Shown here piece after piece: positions 28,724 to 38,943 of a stretch of DNA of 64,000 bases. This DNA is from Campylobacter sp. MIT 12-8780. Its GTDB lineage: Bacteria; Campylobacterota; Campylobacteria; Campylobacterales; Campylobacteraceae. A program made the translations under genes and the position numbers. Positions within the stretch are counted from its first letter, which is position 1, and the number at the start of each line of letters is the position of its first letter. The stretch is taken from assembly GCF_006864535.1 (NCBI RefSeq), contig NZ_QHLL01000003.1:124001-188000 (forward strand), written 5' to 3'. The notes beneath the pieces were generated by a model. The model saw only the letters and a program-made list of their open reading frames with translations, was not told the origin of the DNA and ran no database searches.

Positions 28724-29935
28724 TTAGCTGTTTTCGCTGAAAATGAAGCCTTTAGAGTGCAAAATTTGCCTCAAGCTTTCTTGGTGCTCTTTACCTTTAG
28801 TTTCAAGTGTGATGCTAATCATAGCATCTCCATAATTGAGCTTAGTTGAAAAGCGATCATAGTCAATCTTTATGATATTTGCTCCAGCTTCTTTTAAGGC
28901 TTCACTAAGTTCTAATAAGGCTCCTGGTTTATCCACAAGAGTAACTGAGATAAGCATTTTGCGGTGTGCCTTAAAAAGCCCTTTTTCTATGATGATATTA
29001 AGCATTTGCACATCTATATTGCCCCCACTTAGCACTACGCCTACTTTTTCATCGTTTTGAAACTCGATCTTGTGCTGAAGCAAGCTTGCTACGCCCACAG
29101 CTCCAGCGCCTTCAACGATGATTTTATGCTTTTCAAGCAAGAAAAGCACAGCCCTAGCAATCTCCTCATCATCAAGCTGCACGAACTCATCAACACTTTC
29201 TAAGATAAGATCTAAATTCACCTTATGAGCGTCCCTAACGGCTATGCCATCAGCTATAGTGCGAACGGATTTTGAGTTTTTAATCTTTTTTGCCTTAAAG
29301 CTATCATGCATTGCAGGAGCGCCTTTTGCACTTGCTGCTATGATTCTTATTTTTGGATTGATTTGTTTTGCAGCACTTGCTATGCCTGAGATGAGCCCAC
29401 CTCCACCAACAGGCACGATTAAAGTGCTTAGATCACTGATCTCATCAAGCATTTCAAGAGCAAGTGTGCCTTGTCCAGCCATAACCTGCTCGTCTTCAAA
29501 AGGATGTATGAAGCTAAGTTTGTGTTCTTTGGCATATTGTAGAGCAAAGCTATAGGCTTCATCAAAATTATCCCCTTTTAAAAGCACTTCAGCACCTAAA
29601 GCCCTAGTGGCTGAGACTTTAAGAAGGGGAGTTGATTCAGGCATGATGATGATAGCTTTGGCTTTAAATTCTCGTGCAGCTATGGCTACACCTTGGGCGT
29701 GGTTGCCAGCACTTGCTGCTATTACTCCAGCTTCTAGGGCTTTTTTATCAAGGTTTGCGATTTTATTATAAGCTCCTCGTATCTTATAAGCTCCAGTAAG
29801 TTGTAAATTTTCATTTTTAAGATAAATTTTTGCCTTGCAAATTTCACTGAGCTGACTTGAGTAAGTAAATGGTGTTTTTATGATAAAATCAGCGATTTTT
29901 TGTTTGGCTTGATAAATTTTATTGAGCTCTATCAT
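28724..29935 (-). CDS. ilvA: Threonine dehydratase
   Basis: A 403-residue PLP enzyme that converts threonine to 2-oxobutyrate for isoleucine synthesis. The PLP lysine is in LTGAYKIRGAYNKI (Lys51). SAGNHAQGVAIAA and the glycine-rich phosphate loop PVGGGGLISGIA follow. A C-terminal ACT-type regulatory domain (about 325-400) starts KMLISVTLVDKPGALLELSE. The form is the shorter 400-residue type with one ACT domain rather than the 510-residue IlvA. The upstream 112-bp gap holds no gene that I see. Confidence 0.93.
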   Translation of the reverse strand: MIELNKIYQAKQKIADFIIKTPFTYSSQLSEICKAKIYLKNENLQLTGAYKIRGAYNKIANLDKKALEAGVIAASAGNHAQGVAIAAREFKAKAIIIMPESTPLLKVSATRALGAEVLLKGDNFDEAYSFALQYAKEHKLSFIHPFEDEQVMAGQGTLALEMLDEISDLSTLIVPVGGGGLISGIASAAKQINPKIRIIAASAKGAPAMHDSFKAKKIKNSKSVRTIADGIAVRDAHKVNLDLILESVDEFVQLDDEEIARAVLFLLEKHKIIVEGAGAVGVASLLQHKIEFQNDEKVGVVLSGGNIDVQMLNIIIEKGLFKAHRKMLISVTLVDKPGALLELSEALKEAGANIIKIDYDRFSTKLNYGDAMISITLETKGKEHQESLRQILHSKGFIFSENS

Positions 29936-30047
29936 TTTGAGTATTCCTTTTTTTGCTAAGCATTAATCATAGCTTTATTTTGCTTAAATTTTGCAAAAAT
30001 AAAATACAAGCTTTATCTTAGCTTTAAATACAATTTCAAAGCTAAAA

Positions 30048-31094
30048 TTATTTTCTTTCCAAAATCACTCCACATTCAAGGTGAGAAGTGTGAGCAAATT
30101 GATCAAAGATCGCAAAATGTTTGATTTTGTGACTTTTGCTTAAAATGTCAAGATTAGCTTTAAGTGTAAGTGGATTGCATGAGATGTAAATGATATTTTT
30201 AAAATGAGAAATAAATTCTAAACTAAGCTCATCAAGTCCAGCTCTTGGAGGATCAACAAAGACATGAGAGAACTTAAATTCATCTAAGTTTATATGCCTT
30301 AGTCTAAAAAATGCTCTTTCTTTTTTAAAGGCTTTAACAAGATCCTGGCTTGAAAGGCGGATAAAATCTATATTTTGACTTTGATTAAGCTCGCAGTTTT
30401 TAAGGGCAAATTCTATATTTTTCTTTGAAATTTCACTAGCTAAAACCCTATGAAAAAGCTTTGAAAGGGGCAGGGTAAAATTTCCATACCCACAATAAAG
30501 CTCTAGCAAATCATTTTTATCATCCTTTTTAAGCTTATTTAACACCCAAGAAATCATAGTTTCATTCATAAAAGTATTAGGCTGCACAAAGCAATCATTG
30601 CTAAAGATATATTCAAATTTATCTTCATTTATATCAAGGCTTTGTTTGAGTTTTTCATCGCCAAAGATAAGTTTTTTGCCCTTGCATCTTGCGATGATGT
30701 TAGTATTTAAGTGTTTGCTAAGTTGAGCTAATTCATCTTGAAACAAAGTTATATCTGTATGATAAAGCAAGGTTATGCTAAAGCCTTTTTTTGTGCTTAA
30801 AAACTCTACGCCAAAAAGCTTATTTGAAAGGGTTTTGTTAGCATTTAAGCGCGCAAGTAAGCAAGGCATAAAGTTTTGAATTTGAGGCTCTGCAAAATCA
30901 AGACTTTGAATTTTTACCTTTTTCTTACCCTCAAAACTTGCATAACTTAAGCCTTGCTCGTCTTTATAAAAAGCAAGCTCGGCTCTGTTTCTATAGGCTT
31001 TTGAATGGTTTTGAAATTCCTCGATCTTAAGCTCATTTACAAGCTCTTTAAAAAGTTCTTTTGCAAACTGACTTTTTTTGGCAAAATCAGACAT
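30048..31094 (-). CDS. trmA: tRNA (uracil-54-C5)-methyltransferase TrmA
   Basis: A 348-residue enzyme that makes ribothymidine 54 in tRNA. The N-terminal half contains the RAELAFY fold start. The SAM-binding part is LLELYCGYGNFTLPLS, the catalytic loop is FVDPPRAGLDE and the nucleophile is in YISCNPLTLKANLD. The length matches TrmA (about 360) and not the longer RlmCD types. It is translated directly after the NhaC gene (the start is the base after its stop). Confidence 0.93.
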   Translation of the reverse strand: MSDFAKKSQFAKELFKELVNELKIEEFQNHSKAYRNRAELAFYKDEQGLSYASFEGKKKVKIQSLDFAEPQIQNFMPCLLARLNANKTLSNKLFGVEFLSTKKGFSITLLYHTDITLFQDELAQLSKHLNTNIIARCKGKKLIFGDEKLKQSLDINEDKFEYIFSNDCFVQPNTFMNETMISWVLNKLKKDDKNDLLELYCGYGNFTLPLSKLFHRVLASEISKKNIEFALKNCELNQSQNIDFIRLSSQDLVKAFKKERAFFRLRHINLDEFKFSHVFVDPPRAGLDELSLEFISHFKNIIYISCNPLTLKANLDILSKSHKIKHFAIFDQFAHTSHLECGVILERK

Positions 31095-32900
31095 TTACAC
31101 CTTTTTGCCAACAAATCTTAAAAGCAAGATCATAGCTACAAGCCCTAAAATAAGGCTTAACCAAACATTTAAACCAAAACTTACAGGCAAATACCCACAA
31201 AGTATGCTTATAACACAAACGCTAAGCGCATAAGGCATTTGCGTTTTAACATGAGCAAGCAGCTCACAACGACTTCCCATAGATGAAAGTATGGTAGTAT
31301 CAGAAATCGGCGAGCAGTGATCGCCAAAAATGGCTCCGGTTAAAACAGCTGAGATATTTATCACCATATAATGATGAAGTTCTGCTCCGCTTAAGTCATT
31401 ATGAAAGCCAACAGCAGCAGCCAAAGGTATGGTAAGAGGCATTAAAATTCCCATAGTTCCATAACTTGTGCCAGTTGAAAAAGAAATGATAGAAGCAAGC
31501 AAAAATACAGCTGAAGCTAACACAAAAAGTGGTGTGGTGCTTGAAAGAAGCTCGATAAGGTATTTTGAAGTGCCAAGATCTTTGATCGTAGAAGCCAAAC
31601 TCCACGCACATAACAAAATGATAACCGTCATTATCATAGTCCTCCAGCCATGAGTCCAAGTCGCTATTCCTTCTTTTAAAGTCCAAATTTTACGCCAAAT
31701 TCCCATGATAATAGCCACTATAGAAGCTAAAAGCGCAGCTTGAAAAAGCACCACAGAAGCATCAGCTGCCCCAAAAGTCTCACGCAAGGCAAAAAGGCTA
31801 AGTGGGCTTGCGTTAATTTGGGCTTTTAAAGCTTCATCTTCAAGGGCATTATATCCACTAAAATAAAAACCCACAAAAGCAAAAATAACCAAGATAAGTA
31901 AAGGTATAAGAGCATTGCTTGCTTTAAGGGCGATATGCTCTTTTGGCTCTAAGAGTTTATCTTCTATATTGTCAATTTGCTCGTGTCCGTGCGAAAACTT
32001 ACCTGCTCTTGCATTAAGTTCAGCCTTAAGCATAGGACCAAACTCACGTCCCATAAAGATAGTCAGCAATACAAAAACGAGCATAAAAAGATTATAAAAG
32101 CGGTAAGGCAAGGTTTGCACAAAAATTTCAAAAGCATTCAGCGAAGCCCTATCAACCCCAAGAGCTGTAAAAATTTCAGCCGAATCAATCAAATCATATC
32201 CACTTCTAATCAGTGAAATTTCAAGCCCTATCCAAGTAGAGATGATAGCAAGCCCTGTAATAGGAGCAGCTGTTGCGTCCATGATAAAGGCAAGTTTTTC
32301 GCGACTTACTTTAAACTTATCAGTAACTGGACGCATGATAGGTCCAACTATTAAGGAATTTGCATAATCATCAAAAAACACAAAACATCCCATGCACCAA
32401 GTAGCAAATTGTGAGCTTTTAGCTTGTTTAGCTTTTTGAGAAAGCCACAAAGCTACAGCCTTAGTGCCTCCGCTTTTTGTGATTAAAGCGACTACGCCTC
32501 CTATGGTTAAAACTTGCAAGATAATACCAGCATTTCCAGCGCTTGCCATAGAATTTAAAAGCTTAAAAACAAGTCCGGTAAAAGCTCCTATTGTAGAATG
32601 ATACAGCATAGCCCAAAAGCTTACTTGGGCTGAATTTAAAGAAGTTTCATTTGCAAGTTGAGTGTTTAAAAGCGTGGCTTCACTGCTAAGTCCATTTTGT
32701 GTTAGCGCAAGCATAAAAGTGCCCGTAAAAGCTCCTAAGAAAAGCGATAAAACCACATCTTTGCTTATAAAAGCAAGAGCGATAGCAACGATAGGGGGCA
32801 AAAGTGTAAAAACGCCAAAAAGCTGGGCGTTTTGACTTGCCAAATCAGGGCTTTGAGCCATTGCAAAAAGTGGTAAAAATAAGAAAAATGCAGCTTTCAT
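31095..32900 (-). CDS. NhaC-family Na+/H+ antiporter
   Basis: A 601-residue inner-membrane antiporter with about twelve helices and an N-terminal signal-like segment (MKAAFFLFLPLFAMAQ). Family blocks include FDDYANSLIVGPIMRPVTDK with conserved acidic residues, TAAPITGLAIISTWIG, FSTGTSYGTMGILMPL and GDHCSPISDTTILSSMGS. I start it at ATG 32900, which has AAGGA 8 bp upstream and overlaps the SDR stop by 4 bp; the open frame runs 12 codons further. It exchanges sodium for protons; its position matches Cj0832c. Confidence 0.9.
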   Translation of the reverse strand: MKAAFFLFLPLFAMAQSPDLASQNAQLFGVFTLLPPIVAIALAFISKDVVLSLFLGAFTGTFMLALTQNGLSSEATLLNTQLANETSLNSAQVSFWAMLYHSTIGAFTGLVFKLLNSMASAGNAGIILQVLTIGGVVALITKSGGTKAVALWLSQKAKQAKSSQFATWCMGCFVFFDDYANSLIVGPIMRPVTDKFKVSREKLAFIMDATAAPITGLAIISTWIGLEISLIRSGYDLIDSAEIFTALGVDRASLNAFEIFVQTLPYRFYNLFMLVFVLLTIFMGREFGPMLKAELNARAGKFSHGHEQIDNIEDKLLEPKEHIALKASNALIPLLILVIFAFVGFYFSGYNALEDEALKAQINASPLSLFALRETFGAADASVVLFQAALLASIVAIIMGIWRKIWTLKEGIATWTHGWRTMIMTVIILLCAWSLASTIKDLGTSKYLIELLSSTTPLFVLASAVFLLASIISFSTGTSYGTMGILMPLTIPLAAAVGFHNDLSGAELHHYMVINISAVLTGAIFGDHCSPISDTTILSSMGSRCELLAHVKTQMPYALSVCVISILCGYLPVSFGLNVWLSLILGLVAMILLLRFVGKKV

Positions 32901-33652
32901 AGAGTTTGTCCTTTTTCCACAAAAAAGCCATTCCAAGTCTGTGTTACAGGCATGAGTTCAAGCTCGTTGATATTGATATGATCGGGCAAGGCTAGTATAG
33001 AGCAAATGACTTTGGCTATATCTTCAGCGCTTAAATACTTGGTATTTTCATACAACTCATCAGCTTTTTTCTTATCACCCTTAAAACGCACCTCGCTAAA
33101 TTCGGTTTTGCAAAGCCCCGGAGCGATATTTGTTACTTTGATATTTGAGCCTCTTAAGTCGTTTCTTAAAGCGAGTGAAAACTGACGCACAAAAGCTTTG
33201 GTGCCACAATACACATTGCCACCAAAATAAGGATTTACCCCAGCAACTGAGCCAAGATTAAAGATATAAGCACTTTTTTGTTTTCTTAAAAGCGGGATAA
33301 CTGCCCTTGCTACATATAAAAAACCTCTGATATTTGTATCGACCATAGTTTCTATATCTTCAAGGGCAAGTTCGTCAAATTTTTGAGTTTCTAAGGCTAA
33401 ACCAGCATTGTTTATGAGTATGTCTATATTTTGAAATTCACTTGGTAGATTTTTTACTGCTTCAAAAACAGCTTCTTTATCTCTTACATCAAGGGCTAGT
33501 GGATAAATCTGCCCTTGAAAATCTTTAGCTAAGTTTTCAAGTCTTTCTTTGCGTCTTGCAAGAGCGATGATTTTAAAGCCATCTTTGGCTAATGCCCTAG
33601 CTATAGCTTCTCCAAAGCCAGAACTTGCTCCTGTGATAAATGCTGTTTTCAT
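32897..33652 (-). CDS. Short-chain dehydrogenase/reductase (YdfG-like)
   Basis: A 251-residue classical SDR oxidoreductase. The cofactor loop is FITGASSGFGEAIARALA followed by ALARRKERL, which suggests NADP preference. NNAGLAL lies in the middle and the catalytic Ser-Tyr-Lys are in LGSVAGVNPYFGGNVYCGTKAF. It resembles YdfG 3-hydroxy-acid/L-allo-threonine dehydrogenases. It overlaps the ankyrin gene upstream and NhaC downstream by 4 bp each. Confidence 0.9.
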   Translation of the reverse strand: MKTAFITGASSGFGEAIARALAKDGFKIIALARRKERLENLAKDFQGQIYPLALDVRDKEAVFEAVKNLPSEFQNIDILINNAGLALETQKFDELALEDIETMVDTNIRGFLYVARAVIPLLRKQKSAYIFNLGSVAGVNPYFGGNVYCGTKAFVRQFSLALRNDLRGSNIKVTNIAPGLCKTEFSEVRFKGDKKKADELYENTKYLSAEDIAKVICSILALPDHININELELMPVTQTWNGFFVEKGQTL

Positions 33653-34881
33653 TCTAAAGTTCCTTCATAAAATAAATTTGTGTTTTCTTCTAAGCCTAGT
33701 GTTTTAAGATAGGCTATGTTTTCATCTTTGTGTGCAAGTATGGCAAAATCAAGTGCGTTAAAACCCAAATCATCTTTTGCATTTATATCTACTTTATAGG
33801 TGGTTAAAAGCTTTAAGATATTTACATTTGCATAGCTTGCTGCGTGCATAAACACATTTTTTGAAGTATGCTCAAGCGCGCAAAGTGTGATATAATAAGG
33901 CGTATTGCCACTTATAGCTAATTTTTCGTTATTATTGATGTATCTTGCATTGACATTTGCACCTTTTTCAAGCAAAAGCCTGACGATATTTTCTTGGTTA
34001 AATTCTACCGCATAAAAAAGAGGAGTTTTGCCAAAAGCATTACTTGCATTGACATCAGCACCTTTTTGAATAAGAAATTGCGTATTTTCATAGCTTTCAA
34101 GAGCATAAAATAAAGCACTTTCATAGCCCTCATTGATCTTCGCACCAAATTGAATCAACTCATTGATGATACTTGTATCTCTCTTGCTTAAAAGTGCAGT
34201 TTGTAAGGCTATGCTAAGATCAATATCACTTGGTTTATTGGCATAGATATAGCCTTGAATTTGCCTTAAACCTTTGCTTTTATCGATAATGAGTTTTTGA
34301 AACTCGCTAATATCTTTAAAGATTTTCGTCTCACCCACAGCCCAAAATAAAAACTCATCTGTAGCCTTTTGTGCATAAATTCTAGCATCTTGTGCGTTCA
34401 TCTTGTGCGTTTTTATAAAAAAATCCACAAAGGCTTTATTGGCTTTTTCAAGTTCTTCATTAAATGCGCGGTAAAGCCTGAAATTTCCTATACTTTGATA
34501 CGCCCAATAACGAAAATATGCTTGAAACTCGCCTTTTTTATCCGCCAAATGACTTGGCGTTTGATACGAGCTTGGATCAAGTGCAAGCTGGGCGAGCAAA
34601 AGATGAAAAGAATCAAGATGAGTAAAATAATGAATTCCTCCACAAGAGCTATTATTGCCCCTGATTTCATTGCTAAGCTCATAAAGTCTTTTGCTAAAGC
34701 TTTGGTTTTTAAAACTTTTTTCACAAGTTCTTAATGTTTCTATGATCGTAGTATTAAGATCAAAAGCAGATCGTTTGTTTGCGCTTTGAAAGAGACTTTT
34801 ATCTTGTTCTAAAAGTTCGCAACTTGCATACGCATTAAAGGTAAAAACCGCACAAAAAAGAAAGAAAAATAAAAATCTCAA
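33649..34881 (-). CDS. Secreted/periplasmic ankyrin-repeat protein
   Basis: A 410-residue protein with a Sec signal peptide (FLFFFLFCAVFTFNAYA, cleavage about 19). A helical domain of about 220 residues contains several Cys and no motif I know. Four to five ankyrin repeats follow (about 225-400), such as NAFGKTPLFYAVEFNQENIVRLLLEKGANVNAR and KDDLGFNALDFAILAHKDE. The ankyrin part suggests protein binding in the periplasm. It overlaps the SDR gene by 4 bp; its position matches Cj0834c. Confidence 0.9.
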   Translation of the reverse strand: MRFLFFFLFCAVFTFNAYASCELLEQDKSLFQSANKRSAFDLNTTIIETLRTCEKSFKNQSFSKRLYELSNEIRGNNSSCGGIHYFTHLDSFHLLLAQLALDPSSYQTPSHLADKKGEFQAYFRYWAYQSIGNFRLYRAFNEELEKANKAFVDFFIKTHKMNAQDARIYAQKATDEFLFWAVGETKIFKDISEFQKLIIDKSKGLRQIQGYIYANKPSDIDLSIALQTALLSKRDTSIINELIQFGAKINEGYESALFYALESYENTQFLIQKGADVNASNAFGKTPLFYAVEFNQENIVRLLLEKGANVNARYINNNEKLAISGNTPYYITLCALEHTSKNVFMHAASYANVNILKLLTTYKVDINAKDDLGFNALDFAILAHKDENIAYLKTLGLEENTNLFYEGTLE

Positions 34882-34932
34882 AAAATCCCCTCAAAAGCTC
34901 ACATTTTAAGGCAAAAACCCTAAAATGCTGTA

Positions 34933-34965
34933 TTGGCTATAAAAATAAAAGTTAATTATAGCCAA
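34933..34965 (-). terminator. Hairpin downstream of acnB
   Basis: TTGGCTATAA (34933-34942) and TTATAGCCAA (34956-34965) form a 10-bp stem with a 13-base loop, 8 bp beyond the acnB stop. No strong U tract follows, so it may be a terminator or a 3'-end stabiliser. Confidence 0.5.
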
Positions 34966-34972
34966 AGTTCTC

Positions 34973-37519
34973 TTAATCCACAAGCTCAAAATCCTGAATC
35001 TCATTAAAATTAAGATATTTATAAATTTCGCTTTTTTTACTATCATCAAGCTTATCTTTAACAAGTTCAAGATATTCGCTCACGCTTGGCAAGCGTCCTA
35101 ATAAGGCACAAACAGCAGCTAGTTCAGCACTGCCAAGATACACTTGTGCGCCCATACCCATTCTATTGTCAAAATTTCTAGTTGAAGTTGAAAATACTAC
35201 AGCTCCATCAGCAACTCTTGCTTGATTGCCCATACATAGCGAGCAGCCCGGCACCTCAATGCGCGCTCCAGCTGCACCAAATACACTATAATACCCCTCA
35301 GCACTAAGCTGGGCTTTATCCATTTTCGTTGGTGGCACTATCCAAAGGCGAGTATCTATCATGCCTTTACCTTTTAAAATTTCGCCTAAAGCTCTGTAAT
35401 GCCCTATATTTGTCATACAAGAGCCAACAAAAACTTCATCTATATGTTTTGGACGCTTGCTATCAGCTAAAACCTCACTTAAAGTCGCTACATCATCTGG
35501 ATCATTTGGGCAAGCTAAAATAGGCTCTTTAATATCATTTAAATTAATCTCAAAAACATAAGCGTATTTTGCGTCCTTATCAGCCCTTAAAAGTTCAGGT
35601 TTTTCAAGCCATTTTTTCATCTTTTCAGCTCTTCTTGCAAGGGTTTTTTTATCTTCATAACCTGCTTCAATCATAGCTTGTATTAAGGTGATATTTGATT
35701 TGATATACTCACTTACACTTTCTACACTTAAATCCACACAGCACGCTGCTGCACTTCTTTCAGCCGAAGCATCGCTTAATTCAAAGGCTTGTTCGACTTT
35801 TAAATTTGGCAAGCCTTCTATTTCGAGGATTTTACCTGCAAAGATATTTTTCTTACCTTGTTTTGCTACGGTAAGCTGTCCTTCTTTGATCGCATAATAA
35901 GGTATAGCATTTACCAAATCCCTCAAAGTAACTCCGGGCTGAAGCTCGCCACTAAAACGCACTAAAATGCTCTCAGGCACATTTAAAGGCATAGAGCCAG
36001 TTACAGCTGCAAATGCAACAAGCCCACTTCCAGCAGGAAAAGAAATGCCTATAGGAAAGCGAGTATGAGAATCCCCTCCAGTGCCAACGCTATCAGGCAA
36101 CACAAGGCGGTTAAGCCAGCTGTGAATGACTCCATCGCCGGGCTTTAAGCTCACGCCCCCGCGACTTGTCATAAAATATGGCAAAGTTTTATGTAAATTT
36201 GAATCACTTACCTTTGGATAAGCTGCAGTATGACAAAAGCTTTGCATAACCATATCAGCATTAAAACCAAGTGAAGCAAGCTCTTTGATCTCATCTCTTG
36301 TCATAGGTCCGGTTGTATCTTGAGAACCAACGGTTAAAGTCATAGGCTCTATATACATACCCGGACGCACGCCAGCAACTCCACAGGCTCTACCAAGCAT
36401 TTTTTGAGCTAGAGTATAGCCTCCGCTTGAGTTTTTAGGCTGCTCTGCTTTGATGAAAATTTGCTCCGTTTCTAAGCCTAGAAATTCTCTAGCCTTAGCA
36501 CACAAACCGCGTCCTATGATAAGTGGTATTCTTCCGCCTGCTCTTACTTCATCATAGATAGTATTTGGGCTGAGTTTAAATTTGGCTATGACTTCGCCAT
36601 TTTTAACAAGCTCGCCCTTATAAGGATAAATTTCAAACTCATCGCCCATTTCAAGCTTGCTTACATCACACACTATAGGCAAGGCTCCGCTATCTTCTGC
36701 AGTGTTAAAGAAAATCGGCGCTATGGTTGAGCCCATAACTATGCCTCCTGTGCGTTTGTTTGGCACGCCTTTGATGTCTTTTCCCATATGCCATTGTATA
36801 GAGTTTATGGCTGATTTTCTACTAGAACCTGTGCCTACGACATCGCCTACATAGACTACTTCTCTACCGCTTTTTTTAAGCTCTGCTATCTTTTCAAGGC
36901 TGCCGCTCTGGCGGTTTTTAAGCATGGCTAGGGCGTGAAGTGGGATATCACTTCTTGTAAAAGCATCGCCTGCTGGACTTAAATCATCAGTATTTGTTTC
37001 TCCGGGGACTTTAAAGACGATACATTTTATAAGTTCAGGAAGCTTTTCTCTTTTTTCAAACCAAGTTGCATTTGCCCAGTTTTCTAAGACTTCTTTAGCA
37101 TAAGTATTGCTTTTGCTTAGTTCGCAAATGGTATGAAAATCATCATGCACAAAGATGATATTTGAAAGCACTTTTGCAGCTTGTTTGGCTGTGTCATCTT
37201 GTTTTAACGCCTGGATTAAAACCTTAACATTATAGCCTCCAAGCATAGTCTCAAGCATATCTAAAGCCTTTGCTTTATCGATAACTTTACAGCTGATTTT
37301 TGACTTTAAAATTTGATCTAAAAACTCACATTTAACCAAAGCTGCATCATCAACGCCCGGATTGACTCGGTTTTCAAGTAAAAAGGCTAGTTCTTCGCTT
37401 GGCTCATCTTGTAAAGCCTTGCAAAGTGCTTTTGTTTGCTCTACATTTAAAGGAAGGGGCGGAATGCCTAAGTTTTCCCTTTCTTTTGCATTTTCTTGAT
37501 AATCTTTGATAAAAGACAT
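34973..37519 (-). CDS. acnB: Aconitate hydratase B
   Basis: An 848-residue citric-acid-cycle enzyme that isomerises citrate and isocitrate through a [4Fe-4S] cluster. The N-terminal HEAT-like domain is followed by the swivel domain ([30 protein letters not shown]). Cluster cysteines are in [13 protein letters not shown] and [12 protein letters not shown] start it at ATG 37519 ([15 protein letters not shown]), which has GGAG 8 bp upstream; 33 further upstream codons are open but AT-rich leader. AcnB apo-protein can bind mRNA in other bacteria. Confidence 0.96.
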   Translation of the reverse strand: MSFIKDYQENAKERENLGIPPLPLNVEQTKALCKALQDEPSEELAFLLENRVNPGVDDAALVKCEFLDQILKSKISCKVIDKAKALDMLETMLGGYNVKVLIQALKQDDTAKQAAKVLSNIIFVHDDFHTICELSKSNTYAKEVLENWANATWFEKREKLPELIKCIVFKVPGETNTDDLSPAGDAFTRSDIPLHALAMLKNRQSGSLEKIAELKKSGREVVYVGDVVGTGSSRKSAINSIQWHMGKDIKGVPNKRTGGIVMGSTIAPIFFNTAEDSGALPIVCDVSKLEMGDEFEIYPYKGELVKNGEVIAKFKLSPNTIYDEVRAGGRIPLIIGRGLCAKAREFLGLETEQIFIKAEQPKNSSGGYTLAQKMLGRACGVAGVRPGMYIEPMTLTVGSQDTTGPMTRDEIKELASLGFNADMVMQSFCHTAAYPKVSDSNLHKTLPYFMTSRGGVSLKPGDGVIHSWLNRLVLPDSVGTGGDSHTRFPIGISFPAGSGLVAFAAVTGSMPLNVPESILVRFSGELQPGVTLRDLVNAIPYYAIKEGQLTVAKQGKKNIFAGKILEIEGLPNLKVEQAFELSDASAERSAAACCVDLSVESVSEYIKSNITLIQAMIEAGYEDKKTLARRAEKMKKWLEKPELLRADKDAKYAYVFEINLNDIKEPILACPNDPDDVATLSEVLADSKRPKHIDEVFVGSCMTNIGHYRALGEILKGKGMIDTRLWIVPPTKMDKAQLSAEGYYSVFGAAGARIEVPGCSLCMGNQARVADGAVVFSTSTRNFDNRMGMGAQVYLGSAELAAVCALLGRLPSVSEYLELVKDKLDDSKKSEIYKYLNFNEIQDFELVD

Positions 37520-37636
37520 TTTCAAACTCCTTAATTTTTCTTTTAATTGTAACGATAAAAAGAAAAATTTTTCTTGAAATTTAAGAACTTCTTTATCTTT
37601 TCTTACAAAAACACACAAATTTAAATCAAAATAGTT

Positions 37637-38899
37637 TTATTTGTGAGTATTTTTGTAGCTGTTTTTAATCCTCTTTAACTCAAAGAAAAATTTCACATAT
37701 CCTCCCTTAAGTATGTTTTTATGAGCTTGTATCAAAGCTTCTCCTAACTTATAACTTAAATGCTCTTTTGCTTTTAAAGCTTCTTCATAGTCTTTATAAA
37801 TTTGCAAAGGTGGAAGTTTTAAATTTGGATTTATTTTAATTTGTTCTTGATAAAGTTTTTGAGCTTTTTTGTGTTTGTTTTGAATCTTAAGCAAAGTAAA
37901 AGGCAAGCTTATGATACCACTTGTATTTTTTGAGTTTTGTATCATTGCTAAGCCAAGTTTATAAGAAAGTGTGTTTTGAATTCTTTCTTTAGCTCCTTTT
38001 GGTTTAAAAATTTCTAGTTTTTGAAGTTCTTTACTATCCATAAATTTTAAGTCTTTAAAGGCTGTTTTGCCTTCATCTTTATATAATTTACATTCACTAC
38101 TATCACTATCTTCAAACAAAGCAAAACGATTTTTTTCTGTGTTATTATAGATATAATCATACACAAACTCAAGCTTTTGCAAAGCTGTATCCATACTTTC
38201 TAGTTCTTTTTCTATTAGAGCTGGATTGAGGAATTTTTCTTTTTGGAAGGTGAATTTAAAATCTTCGGTTTGCATGGTTTTGTGCTGCTTGGTTTGGACT
38301 TTACCCCAATTACCAACACATGGATCTAATCTGCTCCAAAATACTTCATTTTTTATACATTGACTTGGATTTCCAGCATAAATAGCATTTGAAAACTTTT
38401 TACCAGAATTTACGCTTTTTGCTCCCAAAACGCTTCCACTTGCCACAACACAGCCTTTTAAAATCGCACTTTCTTGCCCACACCACACATGATCGCCTAT
38501 GTAAATGCTTTTACTGAAATTATTTCTTGCATAAGTCTTGCTATTAAAAATCAAGTGATGATCACAGGTGCTTAGCCAAATTCCCCAAGAAAACATAACA
38601 TCATCACCCAAAATGATATTTTTGCCCTCATACACCCGAAAATCTGCACCATTACTTGTGCTATTTTTGCCTATATAACAAAGCCCATGCGAATGTAAAA
38701 CAAATCTTCCATTTATATGAATATTATCGGCAATAAATAAAAGTGCATTGTCTCCATAAAAAATTGCATTCACATTTACACTTTCTGCGGCAAAGAAAAG
38801 TATATTATCTCGTCCTTTAAATTCAAATTTAAGATTTTTTTGCTTGCTTAAATCCCCATAAATGATATTATTTCTTTCATCTTTTTGAAAAGGTATCAT
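37637..38899 (-). CDS. Left-handed beta-helix acyltransferase with duplicated LSYKL module, poly-G controlled
   Basis: A 420-residue protein. Residues about 20-200 are hexapeptide-repeat left-handed beta helix (VNVNAIFYGDNALLFIADNIHINGRF, IILGDDVMFSWG, IYIGDHVWCGQESAILKGCVV) ending in the NeuD/CatB-like YAGNPSQ. The expected activity is O-acetyl or other acyl transfer to a sugar. From about 299 to 420 there is a different domain: KPKGAKERIQNTLSYKLG, then LPPLQIYKDYEEALK and a second LSYKLGEALIQAHK followed by GGYVKFFF. The same module ends the GT2 gene at 45085. A G12 tract lies 12 bp before the ATG and there is no clear Shine-Dalgarno other than the G run itself. Probably a phase-variable surface-glycan modifier; the acceptor is unknown. 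Confidence 0.82.
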   Translation of the reverse strand: MIPFQKDERNNIIYGDLSKQKNLKFEFKGRDNILFFAAESVNVNAIFYGDNALLFIADNIHINGRFVLHSHGLCYIGKNSTSNGADFRVYEGKNIILGDDVMFSWGIWLSTCDHHLIFNSKTYARNNFSKSIYIGDHVWCGQESAILKGCVVASGSVLGAKSVNSGKKFSNAIYAGNPSQCIKNEVFWSRLDPCVGNWGKVQTKQHKTMQTEDFKFTFQKEKFLNPALIEKELESMDTALQKLEFVYDYIYNNTEKNRFALFEDSDSSECKLYKDEGKTAFKDLKFMDSKELQKLEIFKPKGAKERIQNTLSYKLGLAMIQNSKNTSGIISLPFTLLKIQNKHKKAQKLYQEQIKINPNLKLPPLQIYKDYEEALKAKEHLSYKLGEALIQAHKNILKGGYVKFFFELKRIKNSYKNTHK

Positions 38900-38910
38900 A
38901 AAAATTTGCT

Positions 38911-38922
38911 CCCCCCCCCCCC
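38911..38922 (-). repeat. G12 homopolymer (C12 on plus strand) upstream of acyltransferase gene
   Basis: Twelve consecutive C on the plus strand, 12 bp before the minus-strand ATG at 38899. Upstream of the tract I find no ATG, GTG or TTG start in the acyltransferase frame, so it appears non-coding. Length change would alter the distance between a TATAAG-like -10 (just upstream) and the start codon, or the translation-initiation region itself. Confidence 0.88.
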
Positions 38923-38943
38923 TACTTATATTTGAAAATAAAG

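Noticed and set aside
29244-29555. 103-codon plus-strand ORF inside ilvA
   Set aside because: Antisense shadow of a well-conserved enzyme; no ribosome site or family features.
34369-34734. 121-codon plus-strand ORF inside the ankyrin gene
   Set aside because: Antisense to a gene with clear signal peptide and repeats; no coding features of its own.
37520-37618. 33-codon N-terminal extension of acnB
   Set aside because: AT-rich leader with no similarity to aconitase B; ATG 37519 has GGAG at proper spacing.
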